DNA of 64,000 bases from Streptomyces chrestomyceticus JCM 4735 (GTDB lineage Bacteria > Actinomycetota > Actinomycetes > Streptomycetales > Streptomycetaceae): contig NZ_BHZC01000001.1 of the NCBI RefSeq assembly GCF_003865135.1, positions 1,612,001-1,676,000 of the forward strand, written 5' to 3'. The notes beneath the pieces are model-generated. The model had not been told where the DNA came from. It searched no databases and was given only the letters and a program-made list of their open reading frames with translations. This document shows, one piece after another, positions 28,505-37,863 of this stretch. Position 1 is the stretch's first letter, and every line of letters begins with the position of its first letter. The translations under genes and the position numbers were made by a program.

Positions 28505-30502
28505 GTGACCCTGGACTTCGAACCGGTCGGCGACCTGACCGGCCCCGGCGAGGCCAAGTCGAACCTCGACGTACTGGCGCGTCTCTTCCCCGACGCCGTC
28601 GTCGACGGCACCGTCGACCTCGATGCCCTCCGGGGCCTCCTGGGTGAGAACGCCGCCCCCACGACCGCTGAGGCGTTCGGCCTGCGCTGGCCGGGCATGG
28701 CCGAAGCCCGGCGCCTGTCCACGCTTCCGGCGACAGGCACGCTGCTTCCGAAGCCCGAGGAGTCCGTGGACTGGGACAACACCCGCAACATCGTCATCGA
28801 GGGCGACAACCTCGAGGGGCTGCGTCTGCTGCGGCGCGGATACACCAACAAGGTCGACGTGATCTACATCGACCCGCCCTACAACACGGGCAACGACTTC
28901 GTCTACGAGGACAAGCGCGTCACTTCGCAGGCCGGGCACGAGACCCTGGCGGGGCAGCGGGACGATGAGGGGGCACTCCAGGCCGGCACCGAATCCGACC
29001 GAGTACAGGACCGCAGGACCGGCGCGTCCAGGCATTCGGCGTGGTTGTCGATGATGTATCCGCGGTTGCTAGTAGCACACCACTTGCTCAAAGAGACAGG
29101 CGTCATCATTGTTGCGATTGATGACTGCGAGCATGCGCGGCTCAAGCTTTTGATGGATCGAGTGTTCGGGGCAGAGAACTTCATCGCCAACCTTATTTGG
29201 CAAGGCGGCCGCAAGAATGACTCTCGCTACGTTTCCGTCGGCCACGATTACATGCTCATCTACGCAAAAAACGAGGGAGTCCTTCGCCAATCCGAAACGC
29301 GATGGCGCGAAAGGAAACCCGGAGTTGACGAAATCTTGGCGCGCGCTTCAGAAATCTGGCGCTCCCATGATGATAAGGAGGCCGCAAACAAGGCTTACAA
29401 GAAATTCCTCAAGGGAATGGCAAAGAAGGGGGCGACCGCAGGAGTCCTGAGGTTTGCAAACCTCGATGAAACAACGGGCCGCCCCTATAACGCAGACCGC
29501 GACCTATCTGCACCGAACCTCCGAGCCAGCGGCGACTACGACATCTACCATCCGGTTACCAAAAAAGCCGTGACCCGGCCCCAGGGTGGAAGCGGGTGGC
29601 GCATGACCAAAGAGTCCGCCCAACAAATGATCAAAGACGACCTCATCGTCTTCGGTGAAGATGAGACAAAAGTCCCGCGCGGGAAAATCTTCCTGGATGA
29701 AATGTCCGATCAAGTGGCAGAGTCGGTATTCAATCAGGAGCGAACCTCTGCCGGAAAGTCCCTGGTGAATCTACTTGGTTGCGATGTTTTCCCTTTCCCG
29801 AAAGACGTCAACGTGGTTGCCCGGTGGCTCAATATCGTGACCGATCGCAACCCGAATGCACTCATCCTTGACTTCTTTGCAGGTTCCGGCTCCACTGGCC
29901 ACGCAGTCATGAACCTTAACGCCGCTGACGGCGGCAACCGTCGCTACATCCTGGTCCAGCTCGACGAGCCCGTAGGCGAGGACGGCTACAACACGATCGC
30001 GGACATCACCCGCGAACGCCTACGCCGTGCGGGCCAGCAGATCGTGTCCAAGCAGAGCCCCGACGCCGCCCCCATCGACACCGGCTTCCGGTCGTACCGC
30101 CTGGCCTCCAGCAACGTGAAGGTCTGGGACGGGACCCCTGACCAGTTGAGCCTGCTCGAAGCCGTGGACAACCTCGTGGCTGGGCGTACCGCAGATGATC
30201 TGCTGGTAGAGATGATGCTGCGCATGGGCGTGGAGCTGACCACACCGCTGGAGACACGCGAAGTCGCGGGCAGCCCGCTGTACAACCTGGCGGGCACACT
30301 GTTCGCATACTTCGGCACCGACATCACGATCGACCGGGCGAACGAGGTCGCCAAGGCTCTGGCGGCCTGGCGCGACGAAGAGCCGGGCGACGCCGACACC
30401 ACGGTCGTCGTCCGCGACACCGGCTTCGTCGACTCCGCCGCCAAGCTCAACTTCGCCGCCGCGCTCAAGCAGGCTGGCTTCACCACGCTGCGGAGCATCT
30501 GA
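28505..30502 (+). CDS. mod: Type III restriction-modification Mod methyltransferase
   Basis: 665 aa, GTG start with an AAGGAAG-like site upstream. Beta-class N6-adenine methyltransferase: DPPY at 123-126 comes first, then the target recognition region, then FFAGSGSTGHAV near 457-468. Mod recognises a short asymmetric site and methylates adenine on one strand, protecting DNA and directing Res. From about 29090 to 29900 base composition falls to roughly half G+C, with many A/T-ending codons, while both flanks are G+C-rich. The dip covers the target recognition domain and suggests it was swapped in. The stop directly abuts the Res start. Confidence 0.92.
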   Translation: MTLDFEPVGDLTGPGEAKSNLDVLARLFPDAVVDGTVDLDALRGLLGENAAPTTAEAFGLRWPGMAEARRLSTLPATGTLLPKPEESVDWDNTRNIVIEGDNLEGLRLLRRGYTNKVDVIYIDPPYNTGNDFVYEDKRVTSQAGHETLAGQRDDEGALQAGTESDRVQDRRTGASRHSAWLSMMYPRLLVAHHLLKETGVIIVAIDDCEHARLKLLMDRVFGAENFIANLIWQGGRKNDSRYVSVGHDYMLIYAKNEGVLRQSETRWRERKPGVDEILARASEIWRSHDDKEAANKAYKKFLKGMAKKGATAGVLRFANLDETTGRPYNADRDLSAPNLRASGDYDIYHPVTKKAVTRPQGGSGWRMTKESAQQMIKDDLIVFGEDETKVPRGKIFLDEMSDQVAESVFNQERTSAGKSLVNLLGCDVFPFPKDVNVVARWLNIVTDRNPNALILDFFAGSGSTGHAVMNLNAADGGNRRYILVQLDEPVGEDGYNTIADITRERLRRAGQQIVSKQSPDAAPIDTGFRSYRLASSNVKVWDGTPDQLSLLEAVDNLVAGRTADDLLVEMMLRMGVELTTPLETREVAGSPLYNLAGTLFAYFGTDITIDRANEVAKALAAWRDEEPGDADTTVVVRDTGFVDSAAKLNFAAALKQAGFTTLRSI

Positions 30503-33500
30503 ATGAAGTTCTCCTTCGATGCGGACCTCGACTACCAGCGTCAGGCCATCGATGCGGTCACGGGCCTGTTCAAGGGTCAGGAGGCCATGACCTCCCAGTT
30601 CACCGTGCACGCGCACCCGTCCGCGCACGCTGGCTTCGAGGGGCTGTCCGACCTGGGATACGGCAACATGCTGCATCTGGACCGGGAGACGATCCTCGCG
30701 AACCTGCGCGAGGTGCAGAACCGTACCGGTCTCGCCCCGGAGCCGTCACTGGACTCGATGAACTTCACCATCGAGATGGAGACCGGCACCGGCAAGACGT
30801 ACGTTTACCTGCGCACCATCTATGAGCTCAACCAGCTATACGGATTTACTAAGTTCATGGTGGTGGTGCCATCGGTGGCCATCAAGGAGGGCGTCGAGAC
30901 GTCCATCCGGATGCTTCGTGAGCATTTTGCGACCCTGTACGGCAATCCGCCGATGAACTTTTTCCAGTTCGACGGCGGTAATCCATCCCGGGTCCGATCC
31001 TTCGCCACCTCGCCGAGCATCGAAATCATAATCGTCACCGTCGGGGCGATCAACAAGAAGACCAACAAGATCTACCAGCCGGCCGAGGATCTCGACTTCG
31101 AGGTGCCCGCCGATCTGATCCGGGCCACAAGGCCGATCATCATCGTCGACGAACCCCAGAGCGTGTACGGGGACGCCGGCAACGGAAGGAAGAAGGGCGC
31201 GGGACGCAGCGCGCTGGAGGACTTCAACGCCCTGGCCACTCTGCGCTATTCGGCCACCCACCCGAAGGACGACAAAGCCAACCTCGTCTACCGTCTCGAC
31301 GCCATCGCCGCTTACGAGAACGAGCTGGTCAAGCAGATCGAGGTCGACTCGCTGATCACGTCTTCCAGTGGGACGACCCCGTACGTCAAGTTCCTCGAGG
31401 CAAAGCGCGGCAAGGCCGGAGCGATCACGGCCCGCGTCGAGGCGGACGTCGAGGAGGGGAACGAGCTCAAACGGAAAGCCATCACGGTTGACACCGGGTC
31501 GCGCAGCAACCTCGCAGATGTGACTGGGCGTGACCTGTACAAGGACCTCACGGTGGTCGCCATCAACGCGGCCGAGGGGCAGCAGAGCATTTCCTTCGAT
31601 ACCGTCGCGCATCCGCTCGGTGTAGGCGACAGCATCGGCGCCGAGGTCAGCGTCGATGAGCGGGCCCGCCAGATGATCGCTCAGACCATCCGGCAGCATC
31701 TGCGCAAGGAGCAGGAGTTCGCAATCCACGGACGTGACATAAAGGTACTCAGCCTGATCTTCGTCGACTCCGTGGCAAAGTACCGTGAGTACGGCCCCAA
31801 CGGGGAGGCTCTTCCCGGCGAGCATGCGCGGATCTTCGAGGAGGAGTACACGCGCATCGCCTCGGAGCCGGAGTTCAGCACTCTGCTGGGCGACTCCCCC
31901 GCCGACCAAGTCGCAAAGGAAGCTCACCAGGGGTACTTCTCCGTGGACCGCCGCAAGGGCGGTGGTGAAGTACTGGTGGACACCAAGGAGACCACCGACA
32001 AGGGGCGCCAGCAGGCCGGTCTGGCTTACGAGCAGATCATGCGGGACAAGGTCGGCCTGACCACGCCCGGCACCCCCATCCGGTTCATCTTCAGCCACTC
32101 CGCGCTGCAGGAGGGATGGGACAACCCCAACGTCTTCCAGATCTGCGTCCTGAGGAACATGGGCACCGAGCGGTGGAGGCGCCAGTCCATCGGCCGGGGC
32201 CTGCGCCTCTGCGTGGACGGGTCTGGCAACCGCGTGCACGGATTCGACACCAACCACCTCACCGTGATCGCGAACGAGTCCTACGAGGAGTTCGCCGAGC
32301 GCCTCCAGCGCGAAATGGCCGACGACCTGGGAATCCGGTTCGGCGTCGTCACCGTGGACGGCTTCGCACGGCTGACCTTCAAAGCGGAGGACGGGAGCGT
32401 CGTCCCCGTGGGCGCGGCCGCCGCGGAACAGCTGTACCAGGCCCTGTTCTTCGAAGGGTACGTCGACGTTAAGGGGAAGGTACAGGACAGCCTGCGCAAG
32501 GCCGTGCAGACAGGCGACGCGAAACTCACGGAGATCGTCGGCGACGTCATGGATTCGGAGACCGCGACCAAAACGGTACTCGGGCACATCAAACGCCTGG
32601 CCAAGCCGATCGACGTCAAGAAGGCTGGCGAACGCATGGCGGTGCCGGTGGTCCAGGAACGGCTGGAAAGCGCCGAGTTTCAGGAACTCTGGAACCGCAT
32701 CCGGCACCGCACGGAGTACCGCGTCGACGTCGACGAAACCGACCTTCGCGCCGCGATGGTCAACGCGCTGCGCACCATGCTCCCCGTGCCCAAGCGCCGC
32801 GGCGAATGGCTCACGCACCGCGTGCGGCGCATAGACCAGAGCGGTCTGACGGCCGAAGCGGCGGCCGCGCGCCGCACGGACGTCACCTACGCGGACAGTG
32901 AAGACCTGCCCGACATCCTGTCCGTCCTCGCGGATCGCACGCAGTTGACCCGTGCCACGCTCGCCCATGTCCTCACTGAGTCGGGCACCCTCGCACAGTT
33001 CCGGAACAATCCGCAGGCATACATCGACCAGGTGGGCCGCCTACTCAACATCACCAAGGAGCAGTTCCTTGTCGAAGGGGTGCACTACGAGTTGGTGGAC
33101 GCCTCCCGCCCAGAAGCGGACCGCCGCTACCCGATAAGCCTGTTCCACGAGGCTGACCTCGCCGGCTACACCGGCCCCGGAGGAAACATCATCACGAACG
33201 CGGACGGCAACGCCGTCTCGTTCGAGGACAAGTCCGTGTACCGCTACCTGATCATCGACTCGGCTCCGGAGAAGGAATTCGCACTCGCACTCCTACAGCG
33301 TCCCGAGGTCAAGACTTTCGTCAAGCTTCCGCCATCGTTCCAAATCCCGACCCCTCTGGGGAACTACAATCCCGACTGGGCCCTGACCGTGGAACGGACC
33401 GACGGCAGCCGCTACATCGTTTTCGAGACCAAGGACGTCAACGAACTGGCCCTACTGCGCCCCGCAGAGCAAAAAAAGATCGCTTCCGCCCGTAAGCACT

Positions 33501-33598
33501 TCGCCGCGGTGACGCGAGACGCGGGGATAGACGATCTCGAGTACGAGGTCGTCAACGGCATCGAGGCGGCGACCGCGGTGATGGAACGGGACGCCTGA
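30503..33598 (+). CDS. res: Type III restriction endonuclease Res subunit
   Basis: 1031 aa, ATG directly after the Mod stop codon. ATPase/helicase core: Walker A METGTGKTY (near 92-100), IIIVDEPQSV (near 213), and the later helicase motifs around ALQEGWDNPNVFQICVLRNMG and RQSIGRGLRLCVDG. A PD-(D/E)XK nuclease lies near the C-terminus (NPDWALTV and VFETKDVNE near 973). With Mod it forms the ATP-dependent nuclease that cuts next to unmethylated sites. The gene appears intact. A strong hairpin follows the stop. Confidence 0.93.
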   Translation: MKFSFDADLDYQRQAIDAVTGLFKGQEAMTSQFTVHAHPSAHAGFEGLSDLGYGNMLHLDRETILANLREVQNRTGLAPEPSLDSMNFTIEMETGTGKTYVYLRTIYELNQLYGFTKFMVVVPSVAIKEGVETSIRMLREHFATLYGNPPMNFFQFDGGNPSRVRSFATSPSIEIIIVTVGAINKKTNKIYQPAEDLDFEVPADLIRATRPIIIVDEPQSVYGDAGNGRKKGAGRSALEDFNALATLRYSATHPKDDKANLVYRLDAIAAYENELVKQIEVDSLITSSSGTTPYVKFLEAKRGKAGAITARVEADVEEGNELKRKAITVDTGSRSNLADVTGRDLYKDLTVVAINAAEGQQSISFDTVAHPLGVGDSIGAEVSVDERARQMIAQTIRQHLRKEQEFAIHGRDIKVLSLIFVDSVAKYREYGPNGEALPGEHARIFEEEYTRIASEPEFSTLLGDSPADQVAKEAHQGYFSVDRRKGGGEVLVDTKETTDKGRQQAGLAYEQIMRDKVGLTTPGTPIRFIFSHSALQEGWDNPNVFQICVLRNMGTERWRRQSIGRGLRLCVDGSGNRVHGFDTNHLTVIANESYEEFAERLQREMADDLGIRFGVVTVDGFARLTFKAEDGSVVPVGAAAAEQLYQALFFEGYVDVKGKVQDSLRKAVQTGDAKLTEIVGDVMDSETATKTVLGHIKRLAKPIDVKKAGERMAVPVVQERLESAEFQELWNRIRHRTEYRVDVDETDLRAAMVNALRTMLPVPKRRGEWLTHRVRRIDQSGLTAEAAAARRTDVTYADSEDLPDILSVLADRTQLTRATLAHVLTESGTLAQFRNNPQAYIDQVGRLLNITKEQFLVEGVHYELVDASRPEADRRYPISLFHEADLAGYTGPGGNIITNADGNAVSFEDKSVYRYLIIDSAPEKEFALALLQRPEVKTFVKLPPSFQIPTPLGNYNPDWALTVERTDGSRYIVFETKDVNELALLRPAEQKKIASARKHFAAVTRDAGIDDLEYEVVNGIEAATAVMERDA

Positions 33599-33606
33599 AA
33601 TCACGG

Positions 33607-33644
33607 TGTGCTGCGGGATCGGTCAGCACCGTTCCCGCAGCACA
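33607..33644. terminator. Terminator between Res and DUF397 genes
   Basis: TGTGCTGCGGGA (33607-33618) and TCCCGCAGCACA (33633-33644) form 12 perfect base pairs around a 14-nt loop. It sits between convergent genes, so it probably works in both directions. Confidence 0.75.
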
Positions 33645-33669
33645 GGTGCCCGCACCTTTCACGCCTCCG

Positions 33670-33843
33670 TCAAGAAGCCCACGAACCGCGCCACTCCCCG
33701 CGGCGGACGGCGAAGTGAGGGCGTGACACGTCCTTGGAGTCCCGTACGCACACGGCTTGTTCGGTGACGGCGACCTCGACGCAGCTGTCGCCCGAGCTGC
33801 CACTGTAGCTGGACTTGAACCAGACGAGTTCCGTCGTGCTCAT
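33670..33843 (-). CDS. DUF397 protein
   Basis: 57 aa, opening MSTTELVWFKSSYSGSSGDSC, then CVRDSKD..RPHFAV, the standard layout of this Streptomyces family. ATG 33843 overlaps the stop of the upstream XRE gene by 4 bp. DUF397 proteins are encoded beside DUF5753-type XRE regulators and are thought to act with them, by analogy with toxin-antitoxin-like or WhiJ-type developmental loci. The usual C-terminal FxxxVK segment is replaced by a short RGSWAS end, so the last residues may be altered. Confidence 0.85.
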   Translation of the reverse strand: MSTTELVWFKSSYSGSSGDSCVEVAVTEQAVCVRDSKDVSRPHFAVRRGEWRGSWAS

Positions 33844-34712
33844 AGCTCTCCTCGGAGTCGCTCCAGCAGGCCGCGTGATTCTTGGCGGTTCAGAGCCTGC
33901 GAGCGAAGTGTGGCATAGCGCTGGTAGAGGGGGCTCACCTCTTTCGGGTCGGAGATCAGCCGGCCGTTCTCCTGGCCTTCGGAGTACGCCAGCCTTCGGC
34001 CCTCCGGTATCTCGAGGAGCTGTACTGGGCCATCCATGCAGGCGTGGAACTCCACCTCGGTCGGCATGACCTGCAACGTCACGTTACGCAATGTCGTCAG
34101 CTCTAGCGCGTGATCCAACTGGCCCCTCAGCACTTGGCGCCCGCCGAACCTGCGCCGAAAGACGGCCTCCTCCACGATGAAGTGAAACGGCACCGTCGAC
34201 CGCTCGCGCAGAATCTTTTGCCGCTCCAGTCGTGCCTCGATCTGCGCCTCCAACCGCTCGTCGGTCAACAGCGGAAGCCTGTTCTCGAACAGGGCCCGCG
34301 CATACCCCTCCGACTGCAACAACCCCGGCACCAGCCGGCACTCGTACGTGCACAGGCTCACCGCCACCCGCTCCAGCCGAGCCCACTGCCGGAACCACGC
34401 CGCGAGCCCGGCATCCCCGCGCCCCCGTGTCACGTACTTCGACGCCTTCCGCAGCGCCCCGGTGTTCCCCAGCGCATCCTCAGCCCGCTCCACCAAGGCA
34501 AGGTCGGGCTTCCGCCGTCCCAGCTCCACCGACTCCACTGTGTGCTTGGAGAAGCGCACCAGGTCCGCGAACTCGGTCCTGCTGTACCCGGCGTGCTCGC
34601 GCAGCGCCTGCATGACCGCGCCGAACGTCCGCAGACTGTCCGAGGGATCGGGCTCTCGGTCCACCTCGCCGCCCGGCACATCCTCGTCGTCCACCACACC
34701 GCCGCCGGTCAT
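33840..34712 (-). CDS. XRE-family regulator with DUF5753 (Scr1/WhiJ type)
   Basis: 290 aa from ATG 34712, with GGAGGT 8 nt upstream. N-terminal helix-turn-helix: ALREHAGYSRTEFADLVRFSKHTVESVELGRRKPD. The rest is the DUF5753 ligand-sensing-like domain (WFRQWARLERVAVSLCTYECRLVPGLLQSEGYARAL ... MPTEVEFHACMDGPVQLLE). Such regulators form sets with DUF397 proteins and divergent histidine-kinase-like ATPases and affect development and antibiotic production in Streptomyces. The inverted repeat at 34775-34793 in the divergent promoter is a candidate operator for it. It is overlapped by the DUF397 gene. Confidence 0.9.
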   Translation of the reverse strand: MTGGGVVDDEDVPGGEVDREPDPSDSLRTFGAVMQALREHAGYSRTEFADLVRFSKHTVESVELGRRKPDLALVERAEDALGNTGALRKASKYVTRGRGDAGLAAWFRQWARLERVAVSLCTYECRLVPGLLQSEGYARALFENRLPLLTDERLEAQIEARLERQKILRERSTVPFHFIVEEAVFRRRFGGRQVLRGQLDHALELTTLRNVTLQVMPTEVEFHACMDGPVQLLEIPEGRRLAYSEGQENGRLISDPKEVSPLYQRYATLRSQALNRQESRGLLERLRGEL

Positions 34713-34774
34713 CCGCGGCCACCTCCGGTTCCGCACACGCGCTGTTCGCCGTCTCCCACTCGACGACACCCCGC

Positions 34775-34793
34775 GTGACGTATAAACCGTCAC
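34775..34793. promoter_or_regulatory. Inverted repeat in divergent XRE/ATPase promoter
   Basis: GTGACG and CGTCAC separated by TATAAAC, a perfect 6-bp inverted repeat with an A+T-rich centre. It lies 63 bp before the XRE start and 88 bp before the ATPase start. It could be the XRE operator; the centre also resembles a -10 element. Confidence 0.45.
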
Positions 34794-34880
34794 ACCGCCC
34801 ACGGAATGTGCCCGTAAGCTGACGCAGCGTACGGACCGTGCGTCTGGAACGCGCACCCACGCACCCATCACCGTGGCCTC

Positions 34881-35345
34881 ATGAGCGCATCCCCACCCCA
34901 AATCACCGCCACCGTACACACGTTCGCCCAGCTCTTGTCGTCCACCCGCCGCGGGGCCCGGCTCGCCCGTCTCCTCGCCTCCGAGCAGCTCCGCGCGTGG
35001 CCGGTGTCACCTGGCGTCACGGAGCGCGCCGAGCAGATCGTGGCCGAGCGCGCCGCCAACGCCGCCCTGCACGGTCATGTGGGCGGCCGCGACTTCCGGC
35101 TCACCCTCGCCCTCGACACCACGGCCAGCCTGCTCCGCATCGCTGTCACCGATGCCCGGGGCGAGCACCTGCCGTCGCCGCCTGCGGAATGCGGAACGTC
35201 CCTGGATGCCGAGTCCAGCCGCGGCCTGCTCCTGGTCACCGCCCTCGCCGATGGCTGGGGCACGGAGCCGTATCCCTGCGGAAGCAAGACCGTCTGGGCC
35301 GAAATTGCCGTCGCCCCGAGCGAAGCGAGGCCAGCTGGTGAGTGA
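34881..35345 (+). CDS. Histidine-kinase-like ATPase (anti-sigma-factor type)
   Basis: 154 aa. The GHKL/HATPase_c_2 fold is indicated by IVAERAANAALHGHVGGRDF (N-box with the asparagine), then RIAVTDARGEHLP and SSRGLLLVTALADGWG. These small ATPases resemble RsbW/SpoIIAB anti-sigma factors, bind ATP and usually control a partner by phosphorylation or sequestration. It is divergent from the XRE/DUF397 pair, the normal arrangement in Streptomyces. The partner is not visible here. Confidence 0.87.
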   Translation: MSASPPQITATVHTFAQLLSSTRRGARLARLLASEQLRAWPVSPGVTERAEQIVAERAANAALHGHVGGRDFRLTLALDTTASLLRIAVTDARGEHLPSPPAECGTSLDAESSRGLLLVTALADGWGTEPYPCGSKTVWAEIAVAPSEARPAGE

Positions 35346-35575
35346 GGTGTACGTTCTCACTCTCGCACAGGGAGACGCGCAGTGCGCCTCTCCCCTGGAG
35401 ATCATGGCCGACGGCAAGGGCAACGCCGCGTCCTGGGAGTCGACAACGGCTAAGAACGGTCATCGATGTGCCGTCCCAGTTGTTTGCCGACGCCACGCCC
35501 TCGAAATCGCTAAGGTCGCCCTCAGATGCGTCGGCACAGGGGACCCGGCGCGCGACGTAGACGGGGGTGGTTGTG

Positions 35576-36864
35576 ATGGGTGACACGACAGCCGACGGGA
35601 GCGGTCGCGGTCTCTTCGACGAATTCGGGGCTTACCGGACCGACAACGACGGTGGACTTCACCGCCGTACTGACGGACGGCTTGGTCGCCCCCGACGCGA
35701 ACGTGCTGCTGAATCTCTACCGGTACACGGAGCAGGCTCGAACCGACTTTCTCAGGGCACTCGGCGCTCTCGGAGACCGCCTCTGGGTTCCTCACCAGGT
35801 CGTCGACGAGTTCTGGCGGAACAGGGAAAGCGTCATCAGTGATGCGCGGTCGACAAGCAAGAGTGCCGCCCAGGAGATGAGTGGCCACGCCGGGACTGCG
35901 GTGCAGACCCTGCGCACCTGGGCAAACCGAGTGGCCTTGAGCGACCAAGACTTGGCAGATCTCCGCGACCGACTGACGGGTGTCTTCGACGAGGTACAGA
36001 AGAAGATCACCGAGGTCGGTGAAGGTGAATGGCAGAGCATCACCCACGACACGAGCGCCGATCCGGTGATCGCCGGACTGGAGCATGCGCTGGCAGGCCG
36101 GGTCGGGACGCCCTTCAGCCCCGAGGAACGCACCGAGCTCGCTGAAACGGGCAAGGAGCGACTCAGGAAGCGCATTCCGCCGGGCTACATGGATGCCAAG
36201 AAGGACGGCGACGGCGCGGTCGGTGACTTCTTCGTGTGGGAGCAGCTCCTGCGCGCGGCATCCGAACGCGGGAGCGACGTCCTTTTCGTGACCGCCGATG
36301 CCAAGGAAGACTGGTGGCGGAAGGAGCACGGTCACAACCGGGGTCCTCGCCCCGAGCTGACCGCAGAACTCCGGAGGTGGGGAGGGGGCCGACTGTTCCT
36401 GCTGTCGCCAAAGCAGTTCCTTGAGGTAGCCGCCCCCATCTTGCAACTTAGCCTGCAAGCCAGCTCCGTTGAAGACATCGAGCGGGTGGAACGCATCGAC
36501 GACCGAGCCCTCCCACGGCGGTTGGACCGCCGCTGCGATCGAGGCACTCTTCAACGGCCTCTCATACGAGGGTTACGGCAACCGCGTCGACGTCATCCGT
36601 TACGCGGCAGAGATGGACGGCCGCATTGAGGCGCTGTCCGTGTACGAGATCTGTGATTACGACGACGACCGCAGCCTGAGGGGCTTCACCCGACCCATCA
36701 AGCGGATCAGCGGAAACCTGGTGGAACAGGGGGCCATCCCAGACTCCGCGGTGCCGGTTCTCACCGCCGAGTACGAGAATGGTCCGGGCCGCGCCTCCGG
36801 CTTTAAGGTTCACCCTCTCCTCGTTCCATTGATCAACGACTTGGCGGACGATGACGAGCAGTAG
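35576..36864 (+). pseudogene. PIN-like domain protein, broken by two frameshifts
   Basis: Three frames make one protein. The start MGDTTADGSGRGLFDEFGAYRT (ATG 35576) shifts near 35640 to DFTAVLTDGLVAPDANVLLNLYRYTEQAR. This frame carries the PIN-like acidic residues (DANVLL; LFVTADAKEDWW) and runs to about 36505. It then shifts to HGGWTAAAIEALFNGLSYEGYGN..VIRYAAEMDGRIEALSVYEICDYDDDRSLRGFTRP, ending at 36864. The layout (PIN-like nuclease plus a C-terminal domain that ends by matching FTRP..R) is known from intact actinobacterial proteins that may be RNA-cutting toxins. As written here no full product can be made. Either two mutations or two sequence errors explain it. Confidence 0.65.
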
Positions 36865-37362
36865 ACTCCAAAGGTCCGCTTGGCAGAGATGCTGCACGTG
36901 ACGACGACCGCCGGCGAGCGCAGCCAACGCTCCTCGAAAGCCCGCGCCGCAGAGGAGCAAAGCGCGGCCTAGCGGTGATCCACAACGAGAGGCCGCCTGG
37001 GCGACTGCCTCAGCCGATCGGGGCCTGGCGCGACGACTCAACACACGTTCCAAGACGGACTGCACGCTGCGTGGAAAAGGTCCGCAAGGTACCTGCCCCG
37101 CCGAGGGACAGGAATCCCGAGCGGGGCGGGTTCGCGTCTTTCGGCCGACCAGCGATGTCCGGGCATCCCGCGGATGTACGCCCCCATGCTCGACGGGTCG
37201 TGAGTCGCGTCAAGTTGTCCTCGAGAACCAAACCTCCGGCACGGTCATCAGGCGATGACGACGCTGGTGGGAGCCGAAATTGGCACGCTCTCGAACCCGC
37301 CGAGTGGGCGACACGGCCCTGTGCAGAGGCGGAAGTCGGACCCGACATTCCGGTCCGTCGGG
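36865..37362. other. Gene-free spacer
   Basis: About 500 bp between the broken PIN-like gene and the EVE-like gene. Frames that cross it look unnatural and no repeat or hairpin stands out. It may contain further eroded gene remains. Confidence 0.35.
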
Positions 37363-37863
37363 TCAGGCCAAAGTCGGCTCCCAACGGTAGCCCTCAGCTG
37401 CCTCCCTGTAGGAAACCAACAGCGGTTCCAGTTCTGTACGCACCAGGCTGGCGTCGCCCGGCGGCAGAGTCAGCGATGCCCTCCGCATACGGACGCTCCA
37501 CGTGGCCGGATCAGGGAACACGGAAAGCCTCGGCACACGGTCACGCAGAACCAACCCCTCGCGGAACCGCGCCAGGCCGGACACCTCCAGGTGACAGCCC
37601 TCGGTAAAGGTACGCTCGCCAAAGACGATCGGATCCTTCAGGACTCCCACCGGGCCAGCGACCCGGGCACGGCCGATAACGCGCCCGAGGTCGCGCATAG
37701 GGTTCCTGAAGCAGCCCCGCGTGGTGTAGAGAAAGATTTCGTCGCCCTCCTCCAGGGCTCGGGCCGATTTGGAACGCCCGGCAGGGAAGGCCATCCGCTG
37801 CGCAGTGACCACCCAGCTCAGTGCGGCGCGGTCACCAATAATCAGTAGGTGTGTGGACGGCAT
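37363..37863 (-). CDS. EVE/PUA-like fold protein (putative)
   Basis: 166 aa from ATG 37863. The ribosome site is weak. The sequence THLLIIGDRAALSWVVTAQRMAF, then GDEIFLYTTRGCF, GRVIGRARV, VFGERTF, and a closing RRASLTLP, has the strand pattern of EVE/PUA-like domains that read modified bases. No catalytic residues are apparent. EVE domains are often attached to restriction and other defence genes, which suits this place in the island. The family assignment is by eye and could be wrong. Confidence 0.6.
   Translation of the reverse strand: MPSTHLLIIGDRAALSWVVTAQRMAFPAGRSKSARALEEGDEIFLYTTRGCFRNPMRDLGRVIGRARVAGPVGVLKDPIVFGERTFTEGCHLEVSGLARFREGLVLRDRVPRLSVFPDPATWSVRMRRASLTLPPGDASLVRTELEPLLVSYREAAEGYRWEPTLA

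Noticed and set aside
35342..35560. 72-aa plus ORF between the ATPase and PIN-like genes
   Set aside because: No ribosome site, composition typical of chance ORFs, and no recognisable pattern.
36975..37607. 210-aa plus-strand ORF overlapping the EVE-like gene
   Set aside because: Pro/Arg-rich shadow frame with no family pattern; the minus-strand frame has a coherent fold-like sequence.
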